Positions 1-10,570 of a stretch of 64,000 bases of DNA are shown one piece after another. The position numbers were made by a program, and so were the translations under genes. Where the stretch lies: contig CM060732.1 of NCBI GenBank assembly GCA_030704615.1, forward strand, positions 68,119,053-68,183,052, read 5' to 3'. This DNA is from Takakia lepidozioides. Lineage: Eukaryota; Streptophyta; Takakiopsida; Takakiales; Takakiaceae. Numbering within the stretch: the first letter of the stretch is position 1; each line of letters begins with the position of its first letter. The notes beneath the pieces were generated by a model that did no database searches, was not told where the DNA came from, and saw only the letters and a program-made list of their open reading frames with translations.

Positions 1-173
1 ATTGTAGGGAATCTCTTAGAATCTATCCTAGGCCAAAAAGATCCTTAGGATTGAAGACGAAGAACAATGCCCTGGACCTTAGGCATAGGCCGACTGTATT
101 TGGAATCTATCCTAGGCCAGAAATGGAATCTTCACCCTAGGCCACTCCGTCCTCTTGTCCTAGCCCATGGCTC

Positions 174-327
174 TATATGTCCTATGCTTACAAGTGTAGG
201 CCTTTAAGTCATAGCCTTGGCCATTTCAATGCTCAGGCCCTTATGTCCTATATGTCCTATGCTTACAAGTATAGGCCTTTAAGTCATAGCCTTGGCCATT
301 TCAATGCTCAGGCCCTTATGTCCTAGG
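174..327. repeat. Two-copy 75-bp tandem duplication
   Basis: Two adjacent copies begin at 174 and 249 with the same TATATGTCCTATGCTTACAAG start and differ at very few positions, so the duplication looks recent. The first 170 bases hold looser repeats of a CTATCCTAGGCC motif. I see no coding sense in bases 1-600. A run of 12 G at 512-523 is the only other notable feature and may be an assembly-sensitive homopolymer. Confidence 0.85.
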
Positions 328-747
328 ACATCCGACCTTCCGGTCTTAAGCTACTTGGGAAGTGCCTTACTCATGGCCCCTTGTTCATCATTATCTCTAC
401 TTCTATTAATTTATTATGTCATGGTTTGCATTTTTTTTTGGGGCCTGCAAAGCCCCCTAGGTACTAGTAAGTAGTAAGGGAAAGAGAGCCCTCCTCTCTT
501 TACATACCATTGGGGGGGGGGGGTCGGACCCTTCTAGAAGACCGCCGACCCCTCAAGCAGTGGGACCTTCTAGAAGGCTGCCCTGACACATGTCACTCCT
601 AGAAACCACCACGCCTGAGCCCAATCTAACCATGAACCATCCCCTATTTAATAGGTCTTACCTTCCTGCATTTTTTTCCCCCCTCCCTTACATGACAGTT
701 ATTAGTTGAACTCCTGCTCTAGCTTATTTAACTCCCGCTTCATAATT

Positions 748-880
748 CCTGGACCACTCTCTAATCCCCACACCCCCTTTCAAACCTTGCCCCTTATTGT
801 CCCTAAGCCCAATCCTGGACCACTCTCTAATCCCCACACCCCCTTTCAAACCTTGCCCCTTATTGTCCCTAAGCCCAATC
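748..880. repeat. Two-copy 66-bp tandem duplication
   Basis: A C-rich unit starting CCTGGACCACTCTCTAATCC at 748 repeats at 814 with essentially no change. The open frame that crosses it simply repeats the same peptide twice, which is explained by the duplication and is not evidence for a gene. Confidence 0.88.
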
Positions 881-1115
881 CATGCCGGCTTAAATGGATT
901 AAATGTTATTATGGCCTATGGTGGTACCATAAGACAATTACACAAATCTATGTCTCCTAGTCATTCTGGATACCAGTAATGGCTCTTTTTTATATTCCCT
1001 ATGTGGAGCCTACATAGATCCCACATTGCAATAATTACAAAGTAGGATCATCTGTTGTCATAACTTCCTTTATTTATTTATTTATAAAATAATTTTAAAT
1101 AAATAAATAATTTTA

Positions 1116-1262
1116 TTGTTAATGGGAACAGAGGCCCATAATCAAATTAATAAGGAAAAGTACACAGAAGTGGAAAAAATAACCACTAGGGAGGCCGTGA
1201 AGGCTTACTAAGGGGAAACCACCCCGGAACCTTAGCGAACAAGCTACTGAGCAAGTAGGGGA
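1116..1262 (-). mobile_element. SINE-like 3' part, reverse orientation
   Basis: Read on the minus strand this stretch contains AAGCCTTCACGGC, then GTTATTTTTTCC, then GGGCCTCTGTTCCC, and ends in an A/T-rich tail (1072-1115). The same ordered blocks occur at 55.75 kb and 56.86-56.96 kb. At 55.6 kb they follow a tRNA-like head, so I read this as a 5'-damaged SINE copy. No clear A box is left here. Confidence 0.5.
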
Positions 1263-2054
1263 GTAGGGGATGCAAGAAGAGAAACAGTGGGAGAGAGTGA
1301 AGAAGAAATGGCGATGGGAGAGTATTAAGCATCTGGACTGCCTAGGAAAACATCAAAATGTCTGCAGGCCGAGTGAGAAAAACTGACAACGGAATAGAAC
1401 TAGAGAGATAAGAGCTATGCGAAGGAGCACTCTATAGAGAGACAAGATGGAGGAGAGGCTGGAGCTGAAGCTGAAGCCGGCACAGGCCCTCTGGAGAGTA
1501 ATCAAGCCTTAAAGCCGCCACGTCCAAAAGGTGCATGGTTGTTACTGCCGGATTGATTTATCGATTTTGCATTGTGTCCCCTAGAGATCGTGGAATAGCG
1601 GATAAGAATCAGAATTTGAGCTGAGTCCTTGATTTGTTGTCTCTTGGCTTCTTGTGGCGCCAGTTGAATTCGGTGTCATCCCCCTCACCAGGGGACTTCC
1701 CATTGTGAGGGGATGACGACATTCCAGATAAAGTTTGTGTCGGTAACGCTGGTGCCGAGCAAGTTGTTTTTGCCCCAGGTGTGCTTGAAAGCTTGAAGCA
1801 GCTGCCTCCCCTACTATTCTGAAGTTCTAGGAATGTATTTGCTAGGTGGGTAAACCCATGACTTTCCCAGAAGGCCCACCGTGGGGCTTGGTCAATCAGC
1901 ACTGCAGAGTCCATATTGCAGTTTGCAAACAACGGCTGTCTTAGACATTTATGGGTAGTTGCTAGCATTCTTAGAGTGAGCCATCCTTTCATTGCCTGTC
2001 ATGCCTTCCAAATGGTTGTCCAGGCACAACAGGTTTTCCTGGCTTGCATTTCAA
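1263..2054. other. No recognisable gene
   Basis: An open frame of 127 codons lies on the minus strand (1609-1992), but I recognise no family in it and see no splice context or homologous copy in the window. It is left uncalled. Nothing else stands out in this stretch. Confidence 0.5.
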
Positions 2055-2059
2055 ACAAG

Positions 2060-2365
2060 TGTTGGAAGTAATTAACATATCTAGAAGACTAAGAGTCTTG
2101 AAGGCCAAAGGTTTAGAAGTCTAAGAGACTATCTTGTTTAACTCACCTTTGGAAGGTGAATGGCTAGAAGGTGGATGGTCACCATAGTAGAAGTGGAAGT
2201 GACCAAGTATGACTTTCTAGAGACCTTCTTGTACAAGCTCGGGGGTGAAGCCACTAGTCTAAGTGTAAGAGTATGATGGTGGCTTCTATGGTTGGGAGGA
2301 GAGCTTTAGTTTTAGTTTTAGTCTAAGACTTTAGTTCTTGTTCATGTTCTTGCTCAATTCTAACA
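2060..2365 (+). repeat. 5' LTR of the copia element
   Basis: 306 bp, TG...CA bounded. Its last 205 bp align with the 3' LTR (3817-4020) with a modest number of substitutions, so the insertion is not very recent. Confidence 0.92.
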
Positions 2366-2378
2366 TGGTATCAGAGCC
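2366..2378 (+). promoter_or_regulatory. Primer binding site for initiator-Met tRNA
   Basis: TGGTATCAGAGCC directly follows the 5' LTR. This is the standard plant copia primer site, complementary to the 3' end of initiator methionine tRNA. Confidence 0.95.
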
Positions 2379-2426
2379 ATTCTTCGCTAGGTGAGAGTTG
2401 ATAGTTGAGATTAAGAGAACTTGATT

Positions 2427-3866
2427 ATGGCTGGAGCGTCATCTTCTAGCAATCCTCCTTCTATGTCTATGACGAGTGCATTAGATGTGAGAGTGGAAGA
2501 TCGATTCAATGGAGCTAATTATCAAACCTGGAAGTTTAGGATGAAGATGGTACTTCTAGACAAAGATCTATGGGGAGTGGTTGATGGATCAGTCCCAAGA
2601 CCTGACACTATTGTTGGCCCAAGCCATATGAGATAGGAAAGATCAGAAATCAAGAGCTAGCATCATCACAAGCTTGAGAGACAATCAGTTGCATCTCATT
2701 ATAAGTGCTAAGAATGCTAAGGATGTTTGGGACAAGCTAGCAAACATATATGAGACGAAGGATGTCACATCGCAAGTGTATGCGATGCAAAAGTTCTATG
2801 GTCTGAAGATGACCGAGTCAGACTCAGTTGAACAACACTTGAATTTGTTTTGTGTGTTGCGAGATCAACTAGTCTCTGTGGGAACTAATGTGACTGATGA
2901 ACACGCCGCAGTGGTGAAGATTTCTTCTATCAGAGTGTTGTTAGCTCTTGCAGCTCAACATGATCACGAAGTTCATCAAATGGATGTTAAGACGACATTT
3001 CTGAATGGAGAACTACAAGAAGAGATCTACATGAGACAACCTGAAGGGTTTGTACAAGGAGGAAGTGATATTGTGTGTAAGCTTCAAAAGAGTTTGTATG
3101 GACTCAAACAAAGTCCTCGAGCTTGGTATGCCAGGATCGATGCTTACTTCTTAAAGGCAAGATTTGAGCGAAACATTGCTGACACAAACATCTATGTGAA
3201 AAAGATGGGAGAGCAATTTATGGTCATAGCTCTATATGTGGATGACACAATCATTGTCACCAACGATCATCAAAAGTTGTTGCCAGAAACCAAAGCACTG
3301 TTGAGTACTGAGTTTGCCATGATTGACATGAGTGAGATTCGGTTCTGTCTTGGTATATATTCAAATCAGCAGAGATCGAGTGAACCATACAATATTCATG
3401 CATCAACGACAATACATTGAGACAATTCTACAAAGGTTTAAGTTGGAGATGAGTAAGCCAACATCAACTCCTCTCGAAGTTGGTTTGAAACTTACGAAGG
3501 ATATGACACCTAAGACTCAAAGAAGAGCAAGAGGATATGAGGAAAACTCCTTATCAAAGCGCAGTCGGCAGTTTGATGTATTGCATGGTTTGTACTAAGC
3601 CACACATTGCACATTCAGTGGGAGTGGTCTCACAATTTCTTTCAAATCCCGGACAAACCTATTGGAAAGCAGTGAAGAGGATATTTCGATATCTAAGAGG
3701 AACATCAACCTCTGGTCTACTCTACAAGAGAGTGGAAGATCCAAGTTTGTTGGGGTTTGCTGATGCTGACTGGGTAGGAGACGTTGATAGTAGAAAATCA
3801 ACTTCAGGCCTTTGTTTGGCTAGAAGGTGGATGGTCACCATAGTGGAAGTGAAAGCGACCAAGTAG
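2427..3866 (+). pseudogene. Copia gag-pol remnant (gag N-term, RT, RNase H)
   Basis: The likely start is ATG 2427 (MAGASSSSN...), 61 bases after the primer site. Gag motifs typical of copia follow, including NYQTWKFRMKMVLLDKDLWG. A stop at about 2634 and a frame change lead to a second gag block. Near residue 85 of that frame the text jumps into reverse transcriptase (HQMDVKTTFLNGELQEEIYM, LYGLKQSPRAWY, and the catalytic YVDD at ~3234-3245). Two more frame changes (near 3350 and 3545) lead into the thumb and RNase H start (SVGVVSQFLSNPG, GFADADWVGDVDSRKSTSG), which ends abruptly in the 3' LTR. Protease and integrase are absent. Confidence 0.93.
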
Positions 3867-4020
3867 GACTTTCTAGAGACTTCTTGCACAAGCTCGGGGG
3901 TGAAGCCACTAGTCTAAGTGTAAGAGTATGATGGTGGCTTCTATGGTTGGGATGGGAGCTTTAGTTTTAGCTTTAGTCTAAGACTTTAGTTCTTGTTCAT
4001 GTTCTTGCTCAATTCTAACA
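3817..4020 (+). repeat. 3' LTR of the copia element, 5'-truncated
   Basis: Matches 2161-2365 of the 5' LTR and ends CTAACA. The junction with RNase H falls at TGGCTAGAAGG, so roughly the first 100 bases of the LTR and the 3' end of pol were removed together. Confidence 0.92.
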
Positions 4021-4100
4021 ACAAGTCTAGCTTGGCTCAACAATTTTAACATGTCGTCCGAGTTCGATTTTTTTCTCAAAGTGTTCCCACTCCCCAAAGG

Positions 4101-4165
4101 GGGCAGTAGCCATAAGGCGAAGTGGCTCTTAGTTACGCCGGTTTCGGCCGGAGTCTTCTCTCTCT
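4101..4165. repeat. Dispersed repeat shared with 15.53 kb
   Basis: GGCAGTAGCC, AAGTGGCTCTTAGTTACGC and GGAGTCTTCTCTCTCT occur in the same order and spacing at 15530-15577, with an 8-bp and a ~10-bp length difference. The family is unidentified. The surrounding 4.03-4.7 kb has no recognisable gene, only a short GA-rich tract at 4305-4330. Confidence 0.7.
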
Positions 4166-4712
4166 TTTTGTAAATTGTTGTAGCCATTCAATTCCACAAT
4201 CATATTCGAATTCGGCACATGTATCATGTCTTTTTATATTCCGTACACATGGGTTACCAAGCCAATTTTGCCATAAAAAAATTCCAAGAGTTCAATTGCA
4301 CTTTGAGAGAAAGAGAGAAAGAAAGAGACCTTGTGAGATGAAGTCAAGATCCCAAAAAGAATGGAACACTTGCAAAAGAGCAACCCATAGCATCCCTCAA
4401 CTCTATAAAGACGGTTTGACTATGAACGAAAGCAATGTCGACACTCAAGACTGCATTGCAGTTTCAATTCAGTATTGAAGCCCTTGGTCTAGATCAAAGC
4501 TTGGAAGCCTGTACAATCATTCAGGCCATTGATAAACATTTAGATTTTTACAACCTCGAGATTCACTATAAGACGAATTTGGTCCTGAGCCTACCACCCC
4601 ACATGATCAATCTGCAATGTCAGAGATTCTATGTCAGGTGTCTATAAAATTATCTACAACTACTTGGAGGACTTCGACTGCATGAGATTCTTGTTCAAAC
4701 CTGGAATAGTTT

Positions 4713-6014
4713 CTATGGTTTGGCAGGTAAAGATCTGTACTCAGGTTGTAAGGGATCGGATGTATCATTTCTCATGGGCATCAGGTCCGATGCCTCAAGA
4801 CTAGAATACCGGAAGCCGTATCGGCCTAGAATTTGATTGTTTGCAAAGTTGAATGCTCGATCCATGTGGTGCATACACTCCGCCACAGGATAATCGGCGT
4901 AATTCCCACATGGCTTGCACCCCATGAAATGAGTCACAAAAGGCCATCTATTGGTGCCAAGCTCACCGGGGTGATCCATCATCTGCTTGTACTTGCCCAC
5001 CAATTTCACCCAGTTGCCATGCAAGTCATATGAATCTTCTAAGAAGACTTTGTCACTCCAATGGTGGGTATCCTCTGCAGTCAACAGATCGATAAGTGCG
5101 GACTGGTCGTCCGCCTCAAAATTGGCTCTATCTTTCAAAGTGCTGTTCAACAAATTGCCAGCTTTCTCCCTCACAGGGCCCTTGGGACCCAACGATGCCC
5201 AGGCATCCAACAAATCAAGTGACCACTGACAATTCCGGATCAGGAAGATGCCAGTGTTAAGCCCTACCCAATTTCTTTGATGGTAAACTAGCTCTTTGAA
5301 ACCGTGGAGGACGAGATTATAGTCGTCGTATCTCCCAATGGGAATCTCGAACGCCATGTCTGTGAACAGTGCATCGCTATCCATCCACCATATCCATTCC
5401 ACCTCTGGGTTACCCAACATGAGCCTGCGAACGAGCGGTAGCTTTGCCCAAAATCCTGACATTTTTCTGTCCAAGTGCGCCGTGTTGTAGAAGAAGTCAA
5501 TGTTGTGTAGCCGGCAGTAGTCGATCTTGTTTTTCACAGACTTGAGTAGTAAGTAATCTCCTCGTTGCTTCTCACAGGGCGTTGGTTGGGCCCCTGATAA
5601 AAGCAGCATGCGGGGCTTCCCACGAGCAGTAAGACCAGGAGATGAGGGGTTCTGTTCGAACCATTCCCGCCGTTGCTCATCCCACATGGTTATTTTGGGA
5701 CCCAAAGAGTAAGACCCATCGCTGGGATCGGTTTCGTCGTTTTCAAGCTCCCACTTCTTTTCAGCGTTGCTCTTCTCAGCGTGGTGGACATGCTGCTGTA
5801 GGTGACTTACACCCCTAAGGTGTAGATGATCCTGCAGTAGCTGGAAGTCTTGTTGAGGCGTCCCATATTCACCCGCCCCGACGTTGCCTCTAAGAACAAG
5901 TATCGTCATAACGCCACAGAGACAGGTGAAAAATAGATCTCGCAATCTCTTCTTGCAGGCATGCCTGCCTCTATGCCCGGATAAGTAGCGTCTGTTTACA
6001 AAATTTACTCGCAT
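4713..6014 (-). CDS. Xyloglucan 6-xylosyltransferase (GT34, XXT1/2/5-like)
   Basis: An intact, intronless 433-residue protein. The family transfers xylose from UDP-xylose to O6 of glucose units in the glucan backbone of xyloglucan, in the Golgi. The sequence shows the type II layout: a basic cytosolic tail, one membrane anchor at about residues 27-41, a stem of ~70 residues, then the catalytic domain. Family marks are PRMLLLSGAQPTPCE, the metal-binding DSD at about 212-214 within WIWWMDSDALFTDM, GLNTGIFLIRNCQWSLDLLD, and HFMGCKPCGNYADYP at about 361-376. The length is close to the usual ~450-460. I chose ATG 6014; the frame is open a further nine codons upstream but only to a TTG. The best match is the XXT1/XXT2 group. 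XXT5-like and galactomannan GT34 members are alternatives. Confidence 0.95.
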   Translation of the reverse strand: MRVNFVNRRYLSGHRGRHACKKRLRDLFFTCLCGVMTILVLRGNVGAGEYGTPQQDFQLLQDHLHLRGVSHLQQHVHHAEKSNAEKKWELENDETDPSDGSYSLGPKITMWDEQRREWFEQNPSSPGLTARGKPRMLLLSGAQPTPCEKQRGDYLLLKSVKNKIDYCRLHNIDFFYNTAHLDRKMSGFWAKLPLVRRLMLGNPEVEWIWWMDSDALFTDMAFEIPIGRYDDYNLVLHGFKELVYHQRNWVGLNTGIFLIRNCQWSLDLLDAWASLGPKGPVREKAGNLLNSTLKDRANFEADDQSALIDLLTAEDTHHWSDKVFLEDSYDLHGNWVKLVGKYKQMMDHPGELGTNRWPFVTHFMGCKPCGNYADYPVAECMHHMDRAFNFANNQILGRYGFRYSSLEASDLMPMRNDTSDPLQPEYRSLPAKP

Positions 6015-6172
6015 GGTGTGCGCGCCTGTGAGAGCTCGCAAACTGCTGGCGTATACTAGAGACAGCAGCCCCTACGCATACTGACCCAAGGATGGTTTTC
6101 CCCTAGCATAGTAGAGCCTCACCGAAGAAGCATAAGCACAAGGGGAGAGAGATGAATTGCAGGAGGAGGGAA

Positions 6173-6203
6173 GGAGAGAGAGAGGGAGAGAGAGGGAGAG
6201 AGT
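6173..6203. repeat. GA-rich microsatellite in the XXT 5' region
   Basis: Interrupted GAGAGAGG units about 160-190 bp upstream of the XXT start. On the coding strand this is a CT-rich tract, common in plant 5' leaders. Confidence 0.75.
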
Positions 6204-6239
6204 TGACGCCAGTGGAATCCAGCGTAATAGAGCGTAAAT

Positions 6240-7199
6240 ATGAAAGATCAGAAGCAATATGATCCGGAGGTGAGGAAAACTAGAAATCACCAACTTCACC
6301 ACAGCAGTACCCCACCCATTTTGACCCCATCACCAAACAATTCCTCTTTGAGCTATAAGAGACCGATCAACATGAGAGGTCAGCAGACTTCTTCGAAAGT
6401 AAAGGGCTGCGTAGTTAATCTCAACGATTAAGGCCGGATGATCAACATCAACCTAAACTTCTGTATTCAAATATAGTCGTTCGAACCTCTGCTGCTCTCA
6501 TCTTGAATGGACCAAGATGATGAGAGAACACAAATATACAACAATCTGTCTTTTATAGTCATTCACTCTGCTATTTGTCTCCTCATTCCTTCATCAAGCA
6601 AGTTCTCCAAATTCAGCCGTCTACCGCTTTTTTTAATCTTTCAAGCCTCCAAATAGTGTGCTGTAATCTTATCATGAAACACCACATTCTGTACATGCAA
6701 TAAAGGGAAACCCATCAATCTGATGTTGGATTTGAGTTTTTCTTCTTTGGGACTGATTGCTGATATAGTATGATCTCAACGGTGGAAGTTCTCCCAAATC
6801 CTGTAAAGCTTCATAAGAGACTGTGGGAGGTGGGATGTGGGAGGTGCAAGTCTGCCACATGTGAACATCATTGTACTTATATTCCGTCGCAGATTATACG
6901 CACCCTCTTATTACTGATTGCTTGTCCGACAAGAGGGCAGACAATTGCCACCCAACACCACCAACTGCTCGCAAAAAAACCCACCCATCTGGGACCCACT
7001 TATGCTTTGCTGACACCCTTGTGCAATAAGAGAGAGCAATAAGAGAGATAAGCCAACCCATTCCATGCGCTTGCGTGGGGTCACCTTGCACCCACCATCA
7101 TTCTCTTGGGATCAACAGATCTAAAACTGATCTGAACAATCCTTGACACTGTTGTTGTTGGACTTAATCTCGATGGGTTTTTCCTCGGAGACATTTGTT
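6240..7199. other. Upstream region of XXT, no gene seen
   Basis: Likely holds the XXT promoter. I see no protein-family match, no long tandem array and no convincing RNA gene. Confidence 0.5.
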
Positions 7200-7395
7200 G
7201 GCTCTCTCTACAAGAGAGCCAGACTACGCATCATGTTGAAGTCAATGGAGAAAATGTGGTCAAAGGACCTTACACCGTGTCAAGGTACCGATTGCTGTAT
7301 TGTGCTAAGTCGCGCTCCCTAGTCTTACTTTCCTCTTATGTTTTGCCCAAGCAAGAGAGCCCATTATCGTTTGAGGCTTGTTTGTTGTGAAACGT
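7200..7395. repeat. Dispersed repeat, first copy (MITE-like)
   Basis: Shares about 190 bp with 47397-47585, including the block ATGTTGAAGTCAATGGAGAA and the following GTCAAAGGACCTTACACCG. Both copies start with a GGCTCTCT run and have AGCAAGAGAGCCCAT near the end, so their ends are inverted repeats. In this copy the left end is altered and forms a small hairpin (GGCTCTCT...AGAGAGCC). No clear target duplication was found. Confidence 0.75.
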
Positions 7396-8186
7396 TGGTA
7401 TAGAGCTTTGTTGGACCAAAAAGCAAAGCATCCATCCGGTAATTCAAACCCTCAAGGGTGATATGTATTCGAAATTCTTCCAAAGCTCCACACTTGTGAA
7501 AAAACACCTACACTGGTGGCTGAGGGGTGGATGAAAAGCACCTCTCAGGTGTTCCCGATGTGCTCTTATGAGTGTTTAAATTTTTTGCATCTGTGAGTAG
7601 ATTATGATGAGTTTTTTAGCACTCCAAAATTGCTTCCATGCCTGGCCTGAGTAGAAGAATGACCCATGCAGGAGAGGGAAAGGATGGATCTAAGATTAGG
7701 GGTGGGTGCATAGATGAGTTTCGGACAGCGGCATTGAGACACAATCATCATTTCCGGGGAGAAGATGGAATTCAGGCTCACAAACCTCAATCATAATGTA
7801 CCACTTCTACTCCGCTGCTCTAGGGCATCTTCTTCCCTTTCTCTGATTCCAGAAGATCACACATCAAGCACCAATGCTGGTACCAGCAGCTGGTTTTCAA
7901 TCTTCGGGTCTGGAAGGAGATAAAGGTTGCATGTCAAACACTCTTTCTTGCTTGCGAGAACAACACTAGTACATCAGATCTATTGAAGACCGTGCTGGGA
8001 TTCTGGGTTTCCCAAAATAGGCAACCAAATCCTGTCATCAATCAATTACCCAGCACAGTGGGCACCTCAGTTCGTGTCCCCCGTTTTCAATCTGCTGTTC
8101 CAGAAGGAACTAGGAAACCAAGGTTTTGGCAAGAATTCGTAACAAACTCCAGTAATCAGTAGCCCAGCAAAGTGGGCACCTCAAGG
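7396..8186. other. No recognisable gene
   Basis: Only short open frames without family resemblance. A loose repeat of CAGCAAAGTGGGCACCTCA-like text occurs at ~8051 and ~8165. Confidence 0.45.
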
Positions 8187-8500
8187 TCATCCTCGTCCTG
8201 TTCTTAATCTATTGTTGACACAACAATCCCTTGCTCCTTTCTGACACCTGTCCTCCATCATTTTTCTCACCTTCGCTTGATCATCCCACCAGCCAGCTGC
8301 AGCATAGATATCTGACAACAGCACATAGGCTGCAGCGTGCTGTGGATTGCTCTTGAGAAAGCTTTTTGCCACACACTCTGCTACCTCCACATTGCTGTGG
8401 ACTCTGCAGGCACCAAGCCAGGCCCTCCACACCGCAGCATCTGGTTCCGTTGGCAATTTGTTAATGAAGCCCTGTTATGCTTTGCATTCAGCTCTGGAAA
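8187..8500 (-). pseudogene. PPR protein C-terminal (E-domain) fragment
   Basis: The minus strand reads LPTEPDAAVWRAWLGACRVH, NVEVAECVAKSFL and AAAYVLLSDIYAAAGWWDD, the E-domain ending of plant organellar RNA-editing PPR proteins. An in-frame TAA lies just upstream, and no PPR repeats can be followed beyond ~8500. The piece lacks the rest of the gene and is best read as a relic. It lies about 230 bp downstream of the oxidoreductase on the same strand, but need not be related to it. Confidence 0.85.
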
Positions 8501-9364
8501 GGAGGTGTCTAAATCAGTGGTTTGACTATAGTCTAGACACACTGGCTCGGACATACAAAAACATGTTTTACAAATCCGAGTTTCTATGGAACTGTCGCAA
8601 TCCAGTTTCTCGTCTCTCTTTTCTCTTCAACAACTAATCCGAGTTTCAGATGACTTCCAGAAGTACCAGTTCCATGTGCAAAGTTACAACTTTCCTCGGG
8701 TCATCATAATAACATGTGTTCTCCCTCCCTACTCAGTGCAGATAACCACGACCTTCCCAGTTGCATGCCTTCCAATGTTGCGTTCCCAAGCATCTCCTGC
8801 CTTCGCTAACGGATATGTGGAGTCCACAATAATTCTCAGCTTCCCTTCTCCAGCAAGCTCTACAATTACCTGCAGATCTGCAAGGGTGGGTGACATTAGA
8901 AACGGTAGAAACTTTTGGGTTTTAAATGTGATCCTGTGGTAGAAGTTTTCTATGAAGGTCCTAAAGGTTGGCGTCATGTCGATCACTGTTGCATGGGAAG
9001 TAAGTTGGGGCTGGAAGGCGGCCAGAGTTTGATATATTGCCAGGTGAAAGACCACGTATTTCTTTCCCGAAGGACTCTTATATTGGGCACCTTCAGGGGT
9101 GTTGTAGTCCAGCACTTCATCGGCTCCCAGGCCCTTAACCAGCTCAATGTTGCGGGCACCGCATGTGGCGGTCACAAAGCCACCTCCTCGTTTGGCAATC
9201 TGCACAATAGACTCCCACGACATCGAGGCAATGCGACCTGTGTGCATTTCACAGCGAAACGAAGGCGATACTGAAGTGGGCACCTGCTCATAATCCTTTC
9301 GAGCATTGCCACTCACTTGAAACAGCTAGGAATGGAGGAAAGGTGGCGTGGAAGGAGTGTGTGC

Positions 9365-9396
<32 letters not shown>
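9365..9396. repeat. GA dinucleotide microsatellite in an intron
   Basis: About 16 GA units, lying immediately inside the 5' splice site of the 9398-9200 intron of the oxidoreductase gene. On the transcript strand it is a CT run beginning two bases after the donor GT. Confidence 0.9.
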
Positions 9397-9398
<2 letters not shown>

Positions 9399-10492
9399 CT
9401 GGACTAAAAGTATTCCAACACCACCAGATGCTGCGGTTACAAGCACATTGAGATGTGAGCTTCCATCCAATTTGACCCCTGCGAGTTTAATACTTTGCAA
9501 CGCTGTCAAACCAGTAACAGGCAGGGAAGCACCATCCACTGCCGACAAATTCGGTGGACGTTTCACTTGTCAAGTCGGCGGGCACTACCGCGTACTCCGC
9601 TAGTGATCCTTGCGTCTGCTTACATCCCCCGGGCCAAAATCTCTTATAGAAACTTGACATGGTGAAAAGCTTGCAGCATTTTGTACCAGAAAACGAGTCC
9701 CGTGAGCAAACCAGATGTGATCTACTGGTCAATCATTTTCCGACTGAACTGCTAGTTCCTACGGTGGTCACTTCCACAGTAGTGGTATAAACATATGAGA
9801 CCCCAAGCCAGAACTCTTAATACGTTTGTACAATGTGCATTGAAAGCTTTTCCTTACCTTGTCAACCACAGAAAGACCTCCACAGTTGCTTGGCCTGTGG
9901 GATGACAAACTTCGTGTTGTCGAGGCAGCTTAGAGCTTTCCTTCAAGGAAATCACGAGGAGATACAAGTGCTAAAATAGATTGTTTTCAATGATTGGTCT
10001 GATACTGAGACCCATTCGTATCAAGATGTACAAAGAGAGAGGCTTACCGCGATGGCCAAGTTGGAAATGATTTTGTCACCAGGGCTGAATCCTTCCACTT
10101 CAGGGCCCAATGTAACCACCTTGCCCGCAACATCCGTGCCTGGCAGTTGTGTGAAATATGTAAGAAACATCTGGGCATGAGGAACTGATTATTTAAATAG
10201 AGACAGGAACACATTCCTTCATATTAACAAAATTTGGAAGCAAAGCTGAACTACAGAGTGTGTGACAAATTACCTGGGATAGTAGGAAACTTGTGAGGCA
10301 GAATGTGCTTCAAGAGCACGCCTTGCTGAATTCTCCAGTCAACCGGATTGACACTCGCAGCCTCTACCCTAACCAACATCTCCCCCTTTTTCGGAGTCGG
10401 CACTTGTATCTCCACATACTGCAGCCACAGTCAAAGAAGAACGATCCCGCAACAGCATCTCAAGTTAGCTACAAAATTCCAGATGAAATGAA

Positions 10493-10570
10493 ATGGTGCT
10501 TTATAACGTCAGCGGAAAGCTCATAAAGCTTATGGGACAAAATGGAGGAAAACATGAGAGAGGAAACAAA
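10493..10570 (-). repeat. Dispersed repeat, copy 1 of 3
   Basis: Minus-strand text with CCCATAAGCTTTATGAGCTT, TCCGCTGACGTTATAAAGCA and CATTTCATTTCAT. The same order recurs on the plus strand at 25416-25480 and 40555-40630. It lies in the first part of the oxidoreductase gene, probably intronic. Confidence 0.7.

Larger units (their letters stand above)
2055..4025 (+). mobile_element. Ty1/copia LTR retrotransposon, internally deleted
   Basis: The element runs from the 5' LTR (2060) to the end of the 3' LTR (4020). It is flanked by a perfect 5-bp target-site duplication, ACAAG, at 2055-2059 and 4021-4025. The LTR opens TGTTGG and closes CTAACA. Only about 1.45 kb of internal sequence remains: the N-terminal part of gag is joined directly to reverse transcriptase, so the end of gag, protease and integrase are gone. 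The 3' LTR lacks its first ~100 bp. Because both outer ends and the duplication are intact, the deletions must have followed insertion or been copied from a defective template. It cannot move on its own. Confidence 0.95.

Noticed and set aside
706-979. Two overlapping open frames with internally repeated peptide
   Set aside because: Produced by the 66-bp tandem duplication.
1609-1992. 127-codon open frame on the minus strand
   Set aside because: No recognisable motif, homologous copy or splice context; likely chance.
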